64,000 nucleotides of DNA from Duganella levis (lineage in GTDB: Bacteria; Pseudomonadota; Gammaproteobacteria; Burkholderiales; Burkholderiaceae_D): the NCBI RefSeq assembly GCF_009857605.1, contig NZ_WWCT01000014.1:1-64000 (forward strand). Direction: 5' to 3'. The notes below the pieces were generated by a model. It searched no databases and was not told the DNA's origin. It saw nothing but the letters and a program-made list of their open reading frames with translations. Position numbers and translations under genes: made by a program. Shown here piece after piece: positions 1-8,348 of the stretch (position 1 is the first letter of the stretch; every line of letters begins with the position of its first letter).

Positions 1-1
1 G

Positions 2-247
2 GTCAGCCCCGCCGGCGCCGGCGCCGATGCCGCCGAGGCCGCCGACGCCCCGCCGTTGCTGTCGCAGCGCGAGAAGGAAGTGCTGGACTACATCACCAAG
101 GGCTTCACCGTGCACGAAATCGCCGGCCTGATGCAGCTCTCGCACTTCACCGTGCGCACCTTTGTGCGCCGCATTTATAGCAAATTGAAAGTCACCTCCA
201 AGGCCGAGGCGATTTACGAGGCGCGCACCCAGGGTCTGCTGTCCTGA
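2..247 (+). CDS. LuxR-family response regulator, C-terminal part (5' end outside window)
   Basis: The frame is open from the first bases of the window, so only the C-terminal end of the protein is seen. An Ala/Gly/Pro-rich linker leads into a LuxR-type helix-turn-helix, with LSQREKEVL, VHEIAGLMQLS and TVRTFVRRIYSKL as the usual GerE-fold landmarks. Such proteins normally have an N-terminal receiver domain, which would lie upstream. The stop codon overlaps the ATG of the following histidine kinase (TGATG), so the two are translationally coupled and very likely form a two-component pair. The target genes are unknown. The annotated start cannot be given, and the in-frame TTG at 56 lies inside the linker and is not a credible start. 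Confidence 0.85.
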   Translation, partial: VSPAGAGADAAEAADAPPLLSQREKEVLDYITKGFTVHEIAGLMQLSHFTVRTFVRRIYSKLKVTSKAEAIYEARTQGLLS

Positions 248-2184
248 TGGCGCGTCCACCGCGCCTGCTGGGCAATCTACTGCTGCTGTTCTCGCTTGCC
301 GTGCTGCTGGCGGCCGCGACCCTCTATCTGGACAACGACAGCGGCCACGGCCCGGCCGCCAGCCTGCACCTGACCCAGGCCGGCTGGCAGGAAACCGTCG
401 CCACCGGCTATACGGCGCCGCCGGCCGAGCTCGACAGCGCCAATCTGCCGCCGGCGTGGCAGCTGGTGGCATTGCCGTTCAGCCCGTCGATTGCGCTGCT
501 GCGCCAGGCCGCAGCCGGCGCGGGCGCCGGCGCCACCGGCCATGTGCCGCCCGGCGTACGCATCAGCTGGCTGAAAGTCGCGGTGGACGGCTTGCCGGTG
601 CAGGCCCGGCTGCTGGCCCTGTACGGCATCCGCGTCAAGACTGACGGCACCATCGCGGTGTATATCAACGGCAAGCTGGCGCACCAGGCGCAAGCGGAGG
701 GACCGGCCTGGAACAGCACCCGCACGCCGCTGTGGTTCACACTGGACCAGCATGCCGGCAGCGCGCCGGTGCGCGAAATCCTGCTGCGGCTGGAACACAG
801 CCCGGCGTCGCAGACGGCGCTGTCGTCCTTGCGGCTGGGACCGGCCAACACACTGCAGTCGGCCTATCATGTGCGGCTGTGGCTGCAACAGCAGTTGCCG
901 GCCATGCTCAGCGCCGCCTTCATGGCGGTCGGCGTTTTTTCCGTGTGCGTCTGGCTGCGGCGGCCGCAGGAGATTGCCTACCTGCTGTTCTTCAACCTGG
1001 CCGTCACCGCCTTCCTGCGCGGCCTGCATTTCTATGTCGACCTGCCGGTCGAAAATGACTGGTTCGCGTGGCTGACCGTGAATTCGCTGTTCTGGCTGGT
1101 ATTGGCGGTGCACTTCTTCCTGTGCCAGCTGCACCAGCGGCCACTGGTCTGGCTGACCCGCGCGCTGGTGGCGGTGACGCTGCTGATCGGCGTGCTGACC
1201 TTGCCGGTGCTGGCGGTGCTGCCGAATATGCCGACCGTGACGCCGCTGGTCTACCTGATCGCGCCGGTGATGAGCATGATTACCTGCGTGGCCGGCTGGC
1301 GCCATTCGCCGGAAGGCCGGCTGGTGGTCTACGGCCTGTTCGCCTGCACCGCCATGGGCATGTCGGACTGGCTGCTGCAAAACAACATCATCAACGCGGA
1401 AGGCTGGTATCTGGGGGCGTATGCGCCGGCCGTGTGCTTCATCACCTTCGGCGTGCTGATGTACCGCCGCTATATCGACGCGATTGCCGAGGTCGAGCGC
1501 GTCAACGCCGGCCTGGCGGAACGGCTGAAAGTGCGCGAAGCGGAACTGGAAGCCAGCCACCAGCGCCTGCGCGAGATCGAACTGCGCCAGACCATCAGCG
1601 ACGAGCGCCAGCGGCTGATGCAGGACATGCACGACGGCCTCGGTTCCTCGCTGATCAGCGCGATCCGCTCGGTCGAGCGCGGCAACATCAGCGACGAACG
1701 CGTTTCTCAAATATTGAAAGATTGTCTGGATGACCTCAAGCTGACTATCGATTCGATGGAGCCGGTCGAGGCCGACCTGCTGCTGTTGCTGGCCACCCTG
1801 CGCTTCCGCCTGGAACCACGGCTGGAAGGCACCGGCGTCAAGCTGCTGTGGGAAGTGCGCGAACTGCCGACGCTGCCGTGGCTAAATCCTTCGAGCGCGC
1901 TGCACATCCTGCGCATTGTTCAGGAAAGCATCGCCAACATCCTGCGCCACACGGGCGCCACCGAAATCCGCGTCGCCACCACCGATGGCGTCGACGGCGT
2001 GCAGGTGCACATCTCCGACAACGGCAGCGGCTTCGACGTGGCGCAAGCGCTGGGCCAGCCCGGCGGCCGCGGCCTGCAAAACCAGCGCCGCCGCGCCGCC
2101 TCGGTGGACGGCAAGGTCAGCTGGCAATCCAACGACACCGGCACCCTGTTCACCCTGTGGCTGCCACTGGCGCGCAAAGCCTAG
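247..2184 (+). CDS. Membrane sensor histidine kinase (7TM-DISM-like input, HisKA_3-type)
   Basis: A 645-residue sensor kinase, partner of the LuxR regulator whose stop codon it overlaps. An N-terminal hydrophobic segment (about residues 8-25) is followed by a beta-rich periplasmic domain to about 210, several membrane helices at about 215-410, and a coiled-coil linker. The dimerisation/phosphoacceptor helix carries DERQRLMQDMHDGLGSSL with the phosphorylatable His. The ATPase domain has the N-box segment NILRHTGATEI, the G1 box DNGSGFD and the G2 box GGRGLQNQRRRA. The architecture resembles 7TMR-DISM kinases that sense extracellular small molecules. The ligand is unknown. About 575 bp without an intact gene follows. 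Confidence 0.9.
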   Translation: MARPPRLLGNLLLLFSLAVLLAAATLYLDNDSGHGPAASLHLTQAGWQETVATGYTAPPAELDSANLPPAWQLVALPFSPSIALLRQAAAGAGAGATGHVPPGVRISWLKVAVDGLPVQARLLALYGIRVKTDGTIAVYINGKLAHQAQAEGPAWNSTRTPLWFTLDQHAGSAPVREILLRLEHSPASQTALSSLRLGPANTLQSAYHVRLWLQQQLPAMLSAAFMAVGVFSVCVWLRRPQEIAYLLFFNLAVTAFLRGLHFYVDLPVENDWFAWLTVNSLFWLVLAVHFFLCQLHQRPLVWLTRALVAVTLLIGVLTLPVLAVLPNMPTVTPLVYLIAPVMSMITCVAGWRHSPEGRLVVYGLFACTAMGMSDWLLQNNIINAEGWYLGAYAPAVCFITFGVLMYRRYIDAIAEVERVNAGLAERLKVREAELEASHQRLREIELRQTISDERQRLMQDMHDGLGSSLISAIRSVERGNISDERVSQILKDCLDDLKLTIDSMEPVEADLLLLLATLRFRLEPRLEGTGVKLLWEVRELPTLPWLNPSSALHILRIVQESIANILRHTGATEIRVATTDGVDGVQVHISDNGSGFDVAQALGQPGGRGLQNQRRRAASVDGKVSWQSNDTGTLFTLWLPLARKA

Positions 2185-2238
2185 CCCCACGAGGATATAT
2201 ACAGGGGGTAGCCAGTCCACAGCCCTGTGGCAAACCTT

Positions 2239-2328
2239 CTATTTTCGCCCCTATTTTTCACTATTTTCATTTGCATTGAACTATTCCACCAACTGCCGAT
2301 CTAAATAGAGGAAAACAGAGAAAAATAG
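2239..2328. repeat. Iterated CTATTTTC boxes with an inverted copy
   Basis: Three direct copies of CTATTTT(T)C begin at 2239, 2251 and 2261, about one helical turn apart. A perfect inverted partner GAAAAATAG lies at 2320-2328, facing CTATTTTTC at 2251-2259. The tract is strongly A/T-rich within GC-rich DNA and lies directly upstream of the small interrupted frame starting at 2342. Such phased repeats suggest an operator or a bent-DNA element. The function is inferred only from the layout. Confidence 0.4.
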
Positions 2329-2341
2329 AAAGACAAATAGA

Positions 2342-2623
2342 ATGAAATCCACAGTGAGTCTGCAGGTAGACACCGATACCCTGCTCCGCCTGGATGGACC
2401 TCTACATCAAACGTCCTGAAGACAAGCAGTTCAAGAACGCTGGCCGGCTGCGTCAGACACCACCATCACCGCGTTGCTCGCCGCCTTGCAACAGAAACTG
2501 CAAGCACCGCCGGTGCCAGCGGAACCGCCGCCCCGGCCGCGCAACACCACGCCGGGCGAAGGCTGGACCTTGCCCGAGCGGCGCAAATTCCGCTTCCGTA
2601 TCGAAGACGTCGCGTTTGAATAA
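2342..2623 (+). pseudogene. Small protein frame interrupted by an in-frame TGA
   Basis: An ATG at 2342 opens a 25-codon frame beginning MKSTVSLQVDTDTLLRL and ending in TGA at 2417-2419. The same frame then stays open for another 67 codons, to TAA at 2621-2623, with coding-like composition. Landmarks after the stop are ASDTTITALLAALQQKL, a Pro-rich stretch, and GEGWTLPERRKFRFRIED. Read through the stop, it would be a 93-residue protein. The first part loosely recalls the beta-strand and helix of a ribbon-helix-helix regulator, but the family is not recognised. It is probably a decayed gene. A sequencing error or re-initiation cannot be excluded. No clear Shine-Dalgarno site is seen. Confidence 0.4.
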
Positions 2624-2628
2624 AAAAA

Positions 2629-2649
2629 AGCCCGCTACGAGAGCGGGCT
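2629..2649 (-). terminator. Rho-independent terminator of the TonB receptor gene
   Basis: An 8-bp perfect stem (AGCCCGCT / AGCGGGCT) encloses a 5-nt loop. Read on the minus strand, it is followed by a run of eight T residues. It lies about 110 bp past the receptor stop codon and in the orientation of that gene. Confidence 0.85.
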
Positions 2650-2760
2650 AAATCTATTTCCTTGGAGGAGAATAGAGGAGACAGGTGCAATCATGCCTGC
2701 CGCCGAACTATTTATCCAATTTATATTACTGATGCCAGAGATTCACACAACGCATAATGC

Positions 2761-5262
2761 TCAGAACTTCACATCCAGCTTGACGCTGAAGTAGCGGAAC
2801 ACATCACGCGGCGGCACCCAGCTGCTGGCCGACACCTGCGGCGACGTCGCAGTCGCACCGGCACGGAACGACGACGGACCGCTGGCGTTCGCATTCGGAA
2901 TATAGAAGCGATCGAACAGATTGTTGACGCGGAAGCTGATCTTGTACTTGTCCTGCGGATCGCGCACGCCGAAGCCCACATCGGTAATGCTGTATGGATC
3001 GTTGACCGAGTTCGGATCGTTGTTGATATTGGTGTAATACTTACTCTGATAGCGCACATTGGCGTTGACAAAGGCCCGCAGCGGCATCGTCGGCACATTG
3101 AACTCATAGGTGGCGCCGATATTCAGCTTGATCTTCGGCGTGCCCGGGAAGTTGGAATTATTCAGATTCTGCACGCCGGTGGTCGAACCTGGCGAAATCG
3201 GGAAGCAAGCGCTGTTCTGGCCGGCGATCGAACCGTTGGCCGCCAGCTTGGTGCCGCCCACCGCCACATTGGTCGAATCGCTGTAGCACGGACCATTGGC
3301 CCACTTCTCGATGGTCGGCAGCGTGAACGCCAGCGCCGCATTCACATTCAGATCCTTGGCCGCCAGCGCGTTCACATCCAGTTCAAAGCCATGGGTGGCG
3401 ATGTTGGGAATCGAATTGAGCTGGCTGTAAATGGTCGGATCGTTCGGCAGCACGTAGGTCACGTTCTGCTGGTAATTGAAGAAATCCGACTTGAAATACG
3501 TGGCCGCAATCGACATGCGGTTGTTGAACAGATTGGCCTTGGTGCCCAGCTCGAAGCTCTGGCTGGTTTCCGGCCGAATCGGGAACGCCGCCGACGCCTT
3601 CAGGCCCGAGGTCACGTCATACGCCTCGCCCTTGTAGCCGGTCGATACCTGCGAATACACCATCCATTCCGGCGTCACCTGCTTCTGCAGGCTGACCTTG
3701 CCGGTGGTGGCGCGGTCGTTGTTGCCGGTGCTCTGGAACTGGTCGACGCCCACCGGACCCGGCTTGAATGAAGCCTCGGTCAGTTGGTCGGTGTAATAGT
3801 TGCGCTTGTAGTGGTAGCCGGAAATTTCTTCGTTGACGCGCAGGCCGCCGGTCAGCGTCCAGGTCGGCATGAACTCCCACGACGCCTGGCCAAACACCGC
3901 CTTGTTGGTGTTGTAGATGTCGGTGTAGTAGTTGGTCGGGCTGGACGTCGAGGTGGCGCTGCACACGGCCGGCGCCACGCAGTAGCCGCGAATGAAGTGG
4001 CGGTAGATCTCGTTATGCGCCAGCCACAGGCCGGCCACGTACTTGACGCTGCCCGAATCCGGCGACACATAGCGCAACTCCTGCGTCTTCGAGCGGATGT
4101 CGTAGGTGCCGAACTGGTTGTTGCCCACAGTAGGAATGGTCGAACCGGCGACGGCGATGGTCGGCACGTCGGTAAAGTCCTGGTCGCGGAAGTCGTTGGC
4201 CAGGTATTTGCTCCACGACGAGATCGACATCAGCTGCGCATCGTTCGGCAGCGTCCACGACACTTTCAGGCCGACGCCGCGGTCGCTGGAAATCAGCCCG
4301 GTCGGGAAATCACGGCGCACATTGCGGTTGTTCGGATCATTGACGTTGATGCCAGCCAACACCGAAGTGGCCGGCAGCAGCGGATTGCCGTTCAGGTACA
4401 CGCCGTTCAGGCCGATCGGCGTGGTCACCACATTGCCGAGCGCCGTCGAACCGGTGCGCAGGTTGAAGCCGTTGACGGCGGTCACGCCGCGCGAATTGTC
4501 CTGGAAGTTATAGCGCGGCGACAAATCCACCTGCAGCGTGTCGGTCGGATTCCATTGCAGCTTGGCCATGAAGGTCTTGCCGCCCGAACCGTTGACGTCC
4601 TTGCCGTCGGTCAGGTTGTGGAAGGTGCCCGGCAGGCGGCTCTTGCCGGCGTACAGGCGCAGCGCGAAGTGCTCGTCCAGCTGGCCGCCGGCCGAGGCGT
4701 TGACGCGCCATTCGTTGTCATTGGTCAGGTAGGTGCTGGCGCGGTACACCATCGGGCCGGAAATCGGCTTGGTGACGATGTTGACGGCGCCGGCCACGGC
4801 CGACTTGCCGAACAGCGTGCTCTGCGGGCCTTTCAGCACCTCGATGCGCGACACGTCGGCCAGATCCTTGAAGGCCTGGAACTGGGTGGCGATCGGGATG
4901 TCATCGATGATCACCGCCACGTCCGACTCGACGCCGATGCCGACCGAGACGGTGCCGATGCCGCGCATGAAGATGGCGTTGTTGGCGGCGGTGGTGCCCG
5001 AGTTCAAGGTCAGCGACGGCATCATCGCCACCACATCTTCGATTTCGCGGATATTGGTGCGCTGGATTTCCTGCTCGCTCATCACCGAAATCGCCATTGG
5101 AACGCTTTCCAATTTTTCGACGCGTTTATTTGCGGTAACTACTACAGTCTCCAGCGTGCCGGGTTTGCTAGTCGATTCTTCTTGTTGCGCGTGGGCGCTC
5201 ATCGACAGCAAGGCCAGCGCAAGGGCCGACGCCATCGGCGTCAGAAGGATAGGTTTTTTCAT
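2761..5262 (-). CDS. TonB-dependent outer-membrane receptor
   Basis: An 833-residue receptor in the normal size range. A signal peptide (MKKPILLTPMASALALALLS, cleavage near the HAQQ sequence) is followed by a TonB-box-like segment with LETVVVTANKR at about residue 38. A plug domain follows (about 55-165, with VLKGPQSTLFG and NIVTKP), then a 22-strand barrel ending in an aromatic residue (VKLDVKF), as required for BAM recognition. There is no FecA-type N-terminal signalling extension. A GGAG site precedes the ATG. The gene is followed by its own terminator and lies downstream of the acyl-CoA dehydrogenase on the same strand. The plug sequence resembles receptors often annotated for uptake of plant or sugar compounds, but the substrate cannot be read from sequence. 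Confidence 0.93.
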   Translation of the reverse strand: MKKPILLTPMASALALALLSMSAHAQQEESTSKPGTLETVVVTANKRVEKLESVPMAISVMSEQEIQRTNIREIEDVVAMMPSLTLNSGTTAANNAIFMRGIGTVSVGIGVESDVAVIIDDIPIATQFQAFKDLADVSRIEVLKGPQSTLFGKSAVAGAVNIVTKPISGPMVYRASTYLTNDNEWRVNASAGGQLDEHFALRLYAGKSRLPGTFHNLTDGKDVNGSGGKTFMAKLQWNPTDTLQVDLSPRYNFQDNSRGVTAVNGFNLRTGSTALGNVVTTPIGLNGVYLNGNPLLPATSVLAGINVNDPNNRNVRRDFPTGLISSDRGVGLKVSWTLPNDAQLMSISSWSKYLANDFRDQDFTDVPTIAVAGSTIPTVGNNQFGTYDIRSKTQELRYVSPDSGSVKYVAGLWLAHNEIYRHFIRGYCVAPAVCSATSTSSPTNYYTDIYNTNKAVFGQASWEFMPTWTLTGGLRVNEEISGYHYKRNYYTDQLTEASFKPGPVGVDQFQSTGNNDRATTGKVSLQKQVTPEWMVYSQVSTGYKGEAYDVTSGLKASAAFPIRPETSQSFELGTKANLFNNRMSIAATYFKSDFFNYQQNVTYVLPNDPTIYSQLNSIPNIATHGFELDVNALAAKDLNVNAALAFTLPTIEKWANGPCYSDSTNVAVGGTKLAANGSIAGQNSACFPISPGSTTGVQNLNNSNFPGTPKIKLNIGATYEFNVPTMPLRAFVNANVRYQSKYYTNINNDPNSVNDPYSITDVGFGVRDPQDKYKISFRVNNLFDRFYIPNANASGPSSFRAGATATSPQVSASSWVPPRDVFRYFSVKLDVKF

Positions 5263-5338
5263 CGTCGTCTCCAGCTTTTTGTTTTAGTTAATCGTTTAAC
5301 TTGCCTGATGTCAAAGATTAAAGCAGGCTTCTACAGAT

Positions 5339-5357
5339 GTCAACACGAAGTCAACAC
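5339..5357. repeat. Tandem GTCAACAC direct repeat upstream of the TonB receptor
   Basis: Two identical GTCAACAC octamers start at 5339 and 5350 (11-bp pitch), about 80 bp upstream of the receptor start in the 150-bp gap after the acyl-CoA dehydrogenase stop. The one-turn spacing suggests a binding site for a regulator contacting one DNA face. No bound factor can be assigned. Confidence 0.35.
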
Positions 5358-5414
5358 CTGTGAGAAAGCCGCGCAACAGTTTTGCGGAAAACGATTACCT
5401 TGACACTATAGTCA

Positions 5415-6629
5415 TTACTTGTAACGTGCTAGTTCCATCTTGCCGATCTGCGCCCGGTGCACCTCGTCCGGACCGTCAGCCAGCCGCAGCGAGCGGGCGC
5501 TGGCGTAAGCATGGGCCAGGAAGGGATCGGCCATGCCGCCGCCGCCCTGCACCTGGATTGCCCAGTCGATCACCTGGCAGGCCATAGCCGGCGCCGCCAC
5601 CTTGATCATGGCAATTTCCTTGGCGGCCACCTTGTTGCCGACCGTATCCATCATATAGGCCGCATTCAGCACCAGCAGCCGCGCCTGGTCGATCAGAATG
5701 CGCGACTCGGCGATGCGCTCCAGCGTCACGCCCTGCTGCGCCACCGGCTTGCCGAACGCCACCCGCGCCAGACTGCGCTGGCACATCTGCTGCAAGGCCC
5801 GCTCGGCCAGCCCGATCAGGCGCATGCAATGGTGAATCCTGCCCGGTCCCAGCCGGCCCTGCGCAATCTCGAAGCCCCTGCCCTCACCCAGCAGCAGATT
5901 GCCGGCCGGCACGCGGACATTGTCAAACACCACTTCCGCATGGCCGTGCGGCGCATCGTCAAAGCCGAACACCGGCAGATGGCGCAGGATGGTCAGGCCC
6001 GGTGCATCGCGCGGCACCAAAATCATCGACTGCTGCTTGTGCCGGTTTTCATTATGCGGATCGCTCTTGCCCATGAAGATGAACACCGCGCAGCGCGGAT
6101 CGTTGGCGCCGGACGACCACCACTTGCGGCCGTTGATCACATACTCGTCGCCATCGCGCACGATCGAGCTTTCGATATTAGTCGCGTCCGACGACGCCAC
6201 CGCCGGCTCGGTCATGCCGAAGCACGAGCGGATGCGGCCATCCAGCAGCGGCGCCAGCCATTGCTGCTGTTGTTCCGACGTGCCATAGCGCGCCAGCACT
6301 TCCATATTGCCGGTATCCGGCGCCGCGCAGTTGAACACCTCCGGCGCCCAATGCACGCGGCCCATGATTTCGCACAGCGGCGCGTATTCCAGATTGGTGA
6401 GCCCGGCGCCATGCTCGGAGTCCGGCAGGAACAGATTCCACAGGCCCGCCGCGCGCGCCTTCAGCTTCAGCTCTTCCATGATCCTGGTCGCCACCCAGGC
6501 GTTGCCGGCGGCGCGGTTGGCGTCCACCTCGGCGTGGAACACCGCCTCATTCGGATAAATATGTTCATCCATGAAAGCGCGCAGACGCGCTTGCAGTTGC
6601 CGTACTTTCGGGCTGTAATCGAAATCCAT
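5415..6629 (-). CDS. Acyl-CoA dehydrogenase family protein (ACAD10/11-like)
   Basis: A 404-residue flavoprotein expected to introduce an alpha-beta double bond into an acyl-CoA thioester, with electrons passed to ETF. Visible landmarks are the N-terminal helical domain, the FAD/substrate motif [14 protein letters not shown] (about residue 150), the central beta domain with [10 protein letters not shown], the R-x-x-FGKP segment (RVAFGKP), and the C-terminal QVQGGGG region. This type resembles ACAD10/11-related enzymes acting on branched or long-chain acyl-CoA. The gene is 18 bp downstream of a histidine phosphatase gene, so the two form a short operon. The specific acyl substrate is unknown. 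Confidence 0.9.
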   Translation of the reverse strand: MDFDYSPKVRQLQARLRAFMDEHIYPNEAVFHAEVDANRAAGNAWVATRIMEELKLKARAAGLWNLFLPDSEHGAGLTNLEYAPLCEIMGRVHWAPEVFNCAAPDTGNMEVLARYGTSEQQQQWLAPLLDGRIRSCFGMTEPAVASSDATNIESSIVRDGDEYVINGRKWWSSGANDPRCAVFIFMGKSDPHNENRHKQQSMILVPRDAPGLTILRHLPVFGFDDAPHGHAEVVFDNVRVPAGNLLLGEGRGFEIAQGRLGPGRIHHCMRLIGLAERALQQMCQRSLARVAFGKPVAQQGVTLERIAESRILIDQARLLVLNAAYMMDTVGNKVAAKEIAMIKVAAPAMACQVIDWAIQVQGGGGMADPFLAHAYASARSLRLADGPDEVHRAQIGKMELARYK

Positions 6630-6647
6630 GAAGTCTCCTTGTCATTA

Positions 6648-7352
6648 TTATCGGTAGGTAACCGCGCCGGGCTGGCCCAGCCATTCCAGATGCGCGTAAT
6701 TATTCAGATAGCTCAGCGTGAACTGGCCGGGCCGCTGCATCAGCTTGGTGACGGCGCAATTGGCCAGCGTCCAGTTCAGCTCCATCACCTGGAAATCCTG
6801 CAAGCCCAGCAGATGCTGCATCAGCGCCGCAATCACGCCGCCAGAGGTGAACACCATCGTGGTCTGTTGGCGGCTGTCGGTATCGAGCCGCTCCAGCGCG
6901 CGCACGCAGCGGCGGCGGAAATCCGGCCAGGTCTCGGCATAGTCGCCGTCATGCCAGCCGCCCATCCAGCGCTGCATGGCGGCGCGGAACAAATGCTCCA
7001 GCGCGCGCGGCGGATCGACATGGCTGGCCAGCAGCGCCTTGAACGCCGCCGCATCGGCAAACTCCGGGCAGTGGCGCAGCAGCACCTCCTGATGATCGAA
7101 CTCGGCGAAATCCGCATCGGTGGCCCACTCCGTCTCCAGCAACTGCTTGCGCGGCACCATGGACAGACAGGTATCGGCCGTCTGCCGATGCCGCACCATG
7201 CCGCCGGTAATCACCTTGCTGAAGGTCTGGCGGGTATTCGCATACCACTGCCCCAACAGGCGCGCCTGCTCAAAGCCCAGCTCCGACAATTGATCATAAT
7301 TGGCCTTGCCGAACGAGGCCTGCCCGTGACGCACCAGAAAAATTTGTCCCAT
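6648..7352 (-). CDS. Histidine phosphatase family protein
   Basis: A 234-residue cytosolic phosphatase of the phosphoglycerate-mutase fold. The phosphoacceptor motif is at the N-terminus (FLVRHGQASFG, His9 region), a second conserved segment is GGMVRHRQTAD, and the later catalytic His lies in the FTSGGVIAAL region, where the usual His is replaced in a SGGV context. GGAGGAGG precedes the ATG. It is co-directional with the acyl-CoA dehydrogenase and divergent from a LysR gene that may control both. Its substrate is not known. It may act on a phosphorylated intermediate feeding the dehydrogenase, as ACAD11-like systems use phospho-acyl intermediates, but this is inference. Confidence 0.85.
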   Translation of the reverse strand: MGQIFLVRHGQASFGKANYDQLSELGFEQARLLGQWYANTRQTFSKVITGGMVRHRQTADTCLSMVPRKQLLETEWATDADFAEFDHQEVLLRHCPEFADAAAFKALLASHVDPPRALEHLFRAAMQRWMGGWHDGDYAETWPDFRRRCVRALERLDTDSRQQTTMVFTSGGVIAALMQHLLGLQDFQVMELNWTLANCAVTKLMQRPGQFTLSYLNNYAHLEWLGQPGAVTYR

Positions 7353-7436
7353 CTCGCCTCCTCCGTCAGACCTGTAGCTTACCGGGCGGCCTATAATTCA
7401 TCAAATGAATAGAATTAATTGAATTGGATAAATTCC

Positions 7437-8348
7437 ATGCATCTATCAAAAGTCGATCTGAACCTGTTCATCGTGCTGGAAGCGATCTATGCGGAAGGCA
7501 GCATCACCCGCGCCAGCCTCAAAATGAACCTGACGCAACCGGCCATCAGCCACGCGCTGAACCGCCTGCGCCAGCTGTTCGACGACCCGCTGTTCGAGCG
7601 CCAGGGCCACGTGATGACGCCGACGCCGCTGACCCGCTCCATCATCGACCAGGTGCGGCGCGCGTTGCGCGGCTTTGAAGTCACGCTGAGCGGCGCCGCC
7701 CACTTCGATCCCGCCAGCAGCGAACGCAGCTTCTCGCTGGCGGTGCGCGACGTGCTGGAAGCCAGCGTGCTGCCGGGCCTGATGGCGGGCATCTCGGCGG
7801 CCGCGCCGTCGGCCACGCTGAACACCCTGCAAGTGAGCCGGCGCGAACTGGAAAGCGAACTGGCGGCCGGCACGCTGGACGCCGCCATCGACGTGCTGCT
7901 GCCGCTGCCGAACGAAGTGCGGCGCACGCAGCTGGCCGGCGACCAGACCGTGGTGCTGGTGCGGCGCGGCCACCCGCTGGTCAAGCGCCGCGCGCTGACG
8001 CTGGACACCTATCTGGAAATGGAACACATCCAGACCAGCTCGCGCCGGCGCGGGCCGGGACTGGAAGATGTGGAACTGAGCCGGCAAGGCCTGCAACGCA
8101 AGATCCGGCTGCGCTGCCAGCACTACTTCGCCGCCTGCCGCGTGGTCAGCCAGACCGATCTGGCGCTGACCATGCCCGACCGCCTGGCACGCATCGTCAA
8201 CCAGCAATTCACCAACCAGATCCTGCCGCTGCCGCTGACCATGCCGTCGCTGGACGTCTATCTGTACTGGCACGCCAACGTCGACAACGACCCCGCCAAC
8301 ACCTGGCTTCGCGCCCAAATCACCGCCGCCATGCAGGCCGCCGGATAA
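7437..8348 (+). CDS. LysR-family transcriptional regulator (NodD/LeuO-like)
   Basis: A regulator starting MHLSKVDLNLFIVLEAIYA, with the winged HTH at about residues 7-65 (GSITRASLKMNLTQPAISHALNRLRQLF) and a periplasmic-binding-like effector domain to the end. The ATG at 7437 is preferred over an upstream in-frame TTG at 7419 because family members begin close to the LSKVDLNLF motif. It is divergent from the histidine phosphatase/acyl-CoA dehydrogenase operon, with an 84-bp A/T-rich gap, the classic arrangement for a LysR regulator of its neighbour. The 3' end overlaps the convergent MFS gene by 29 bp. Confidence 0.9.
   Translation: MHLSKVDLNLFIVLEAIYAEGSITRASLKMNLTQPAISHALNRLRQLFDDPLFERQGHVMTPTPLTRSIIDQVRRALRGFEVTLSGAAHFDPASSERSFSLAVRDVLEASVLPGLMAGISAAAPSATLNTLQVSRRELESELAAGTLDAAIDVLLPLPNEVRRTQLAGDQTVVLVRRGHPLVKRRALTLDTYLEMEHIQTSSRRRGPGLEDVELSRQGLQRKIRLRCQHYFAACRVVSQTDLALTMPDRLARIVNQQFTNQILPLPLTMPSLDVYLYWHANVDNDPANTWLRAQITAAMQAAG

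Noticed and set aside
2342..2623. Selenocysteine or other recoding at the in-frame TGA
   Set aside because: No Sec-type flanking motif, redox motif or clear RNA hairpin was seen after the TGA. A decayed gene is simpler.
3784..5403. A 539-codon plus-strand frame opposite the first TonB receptor
   Set aside because: Antisense shadow of a clear receptor gene, with no recognisable domain and no ribosome binding site.
6648..7352. Assigning the histidine phosphatase as cobalamin phosphatase CobC or as SixA
   Set aside because: The RHG motif is shared by all subfamilies, and there is no cobalamin or phosphorelay gene nearby. A neutral name is safer.
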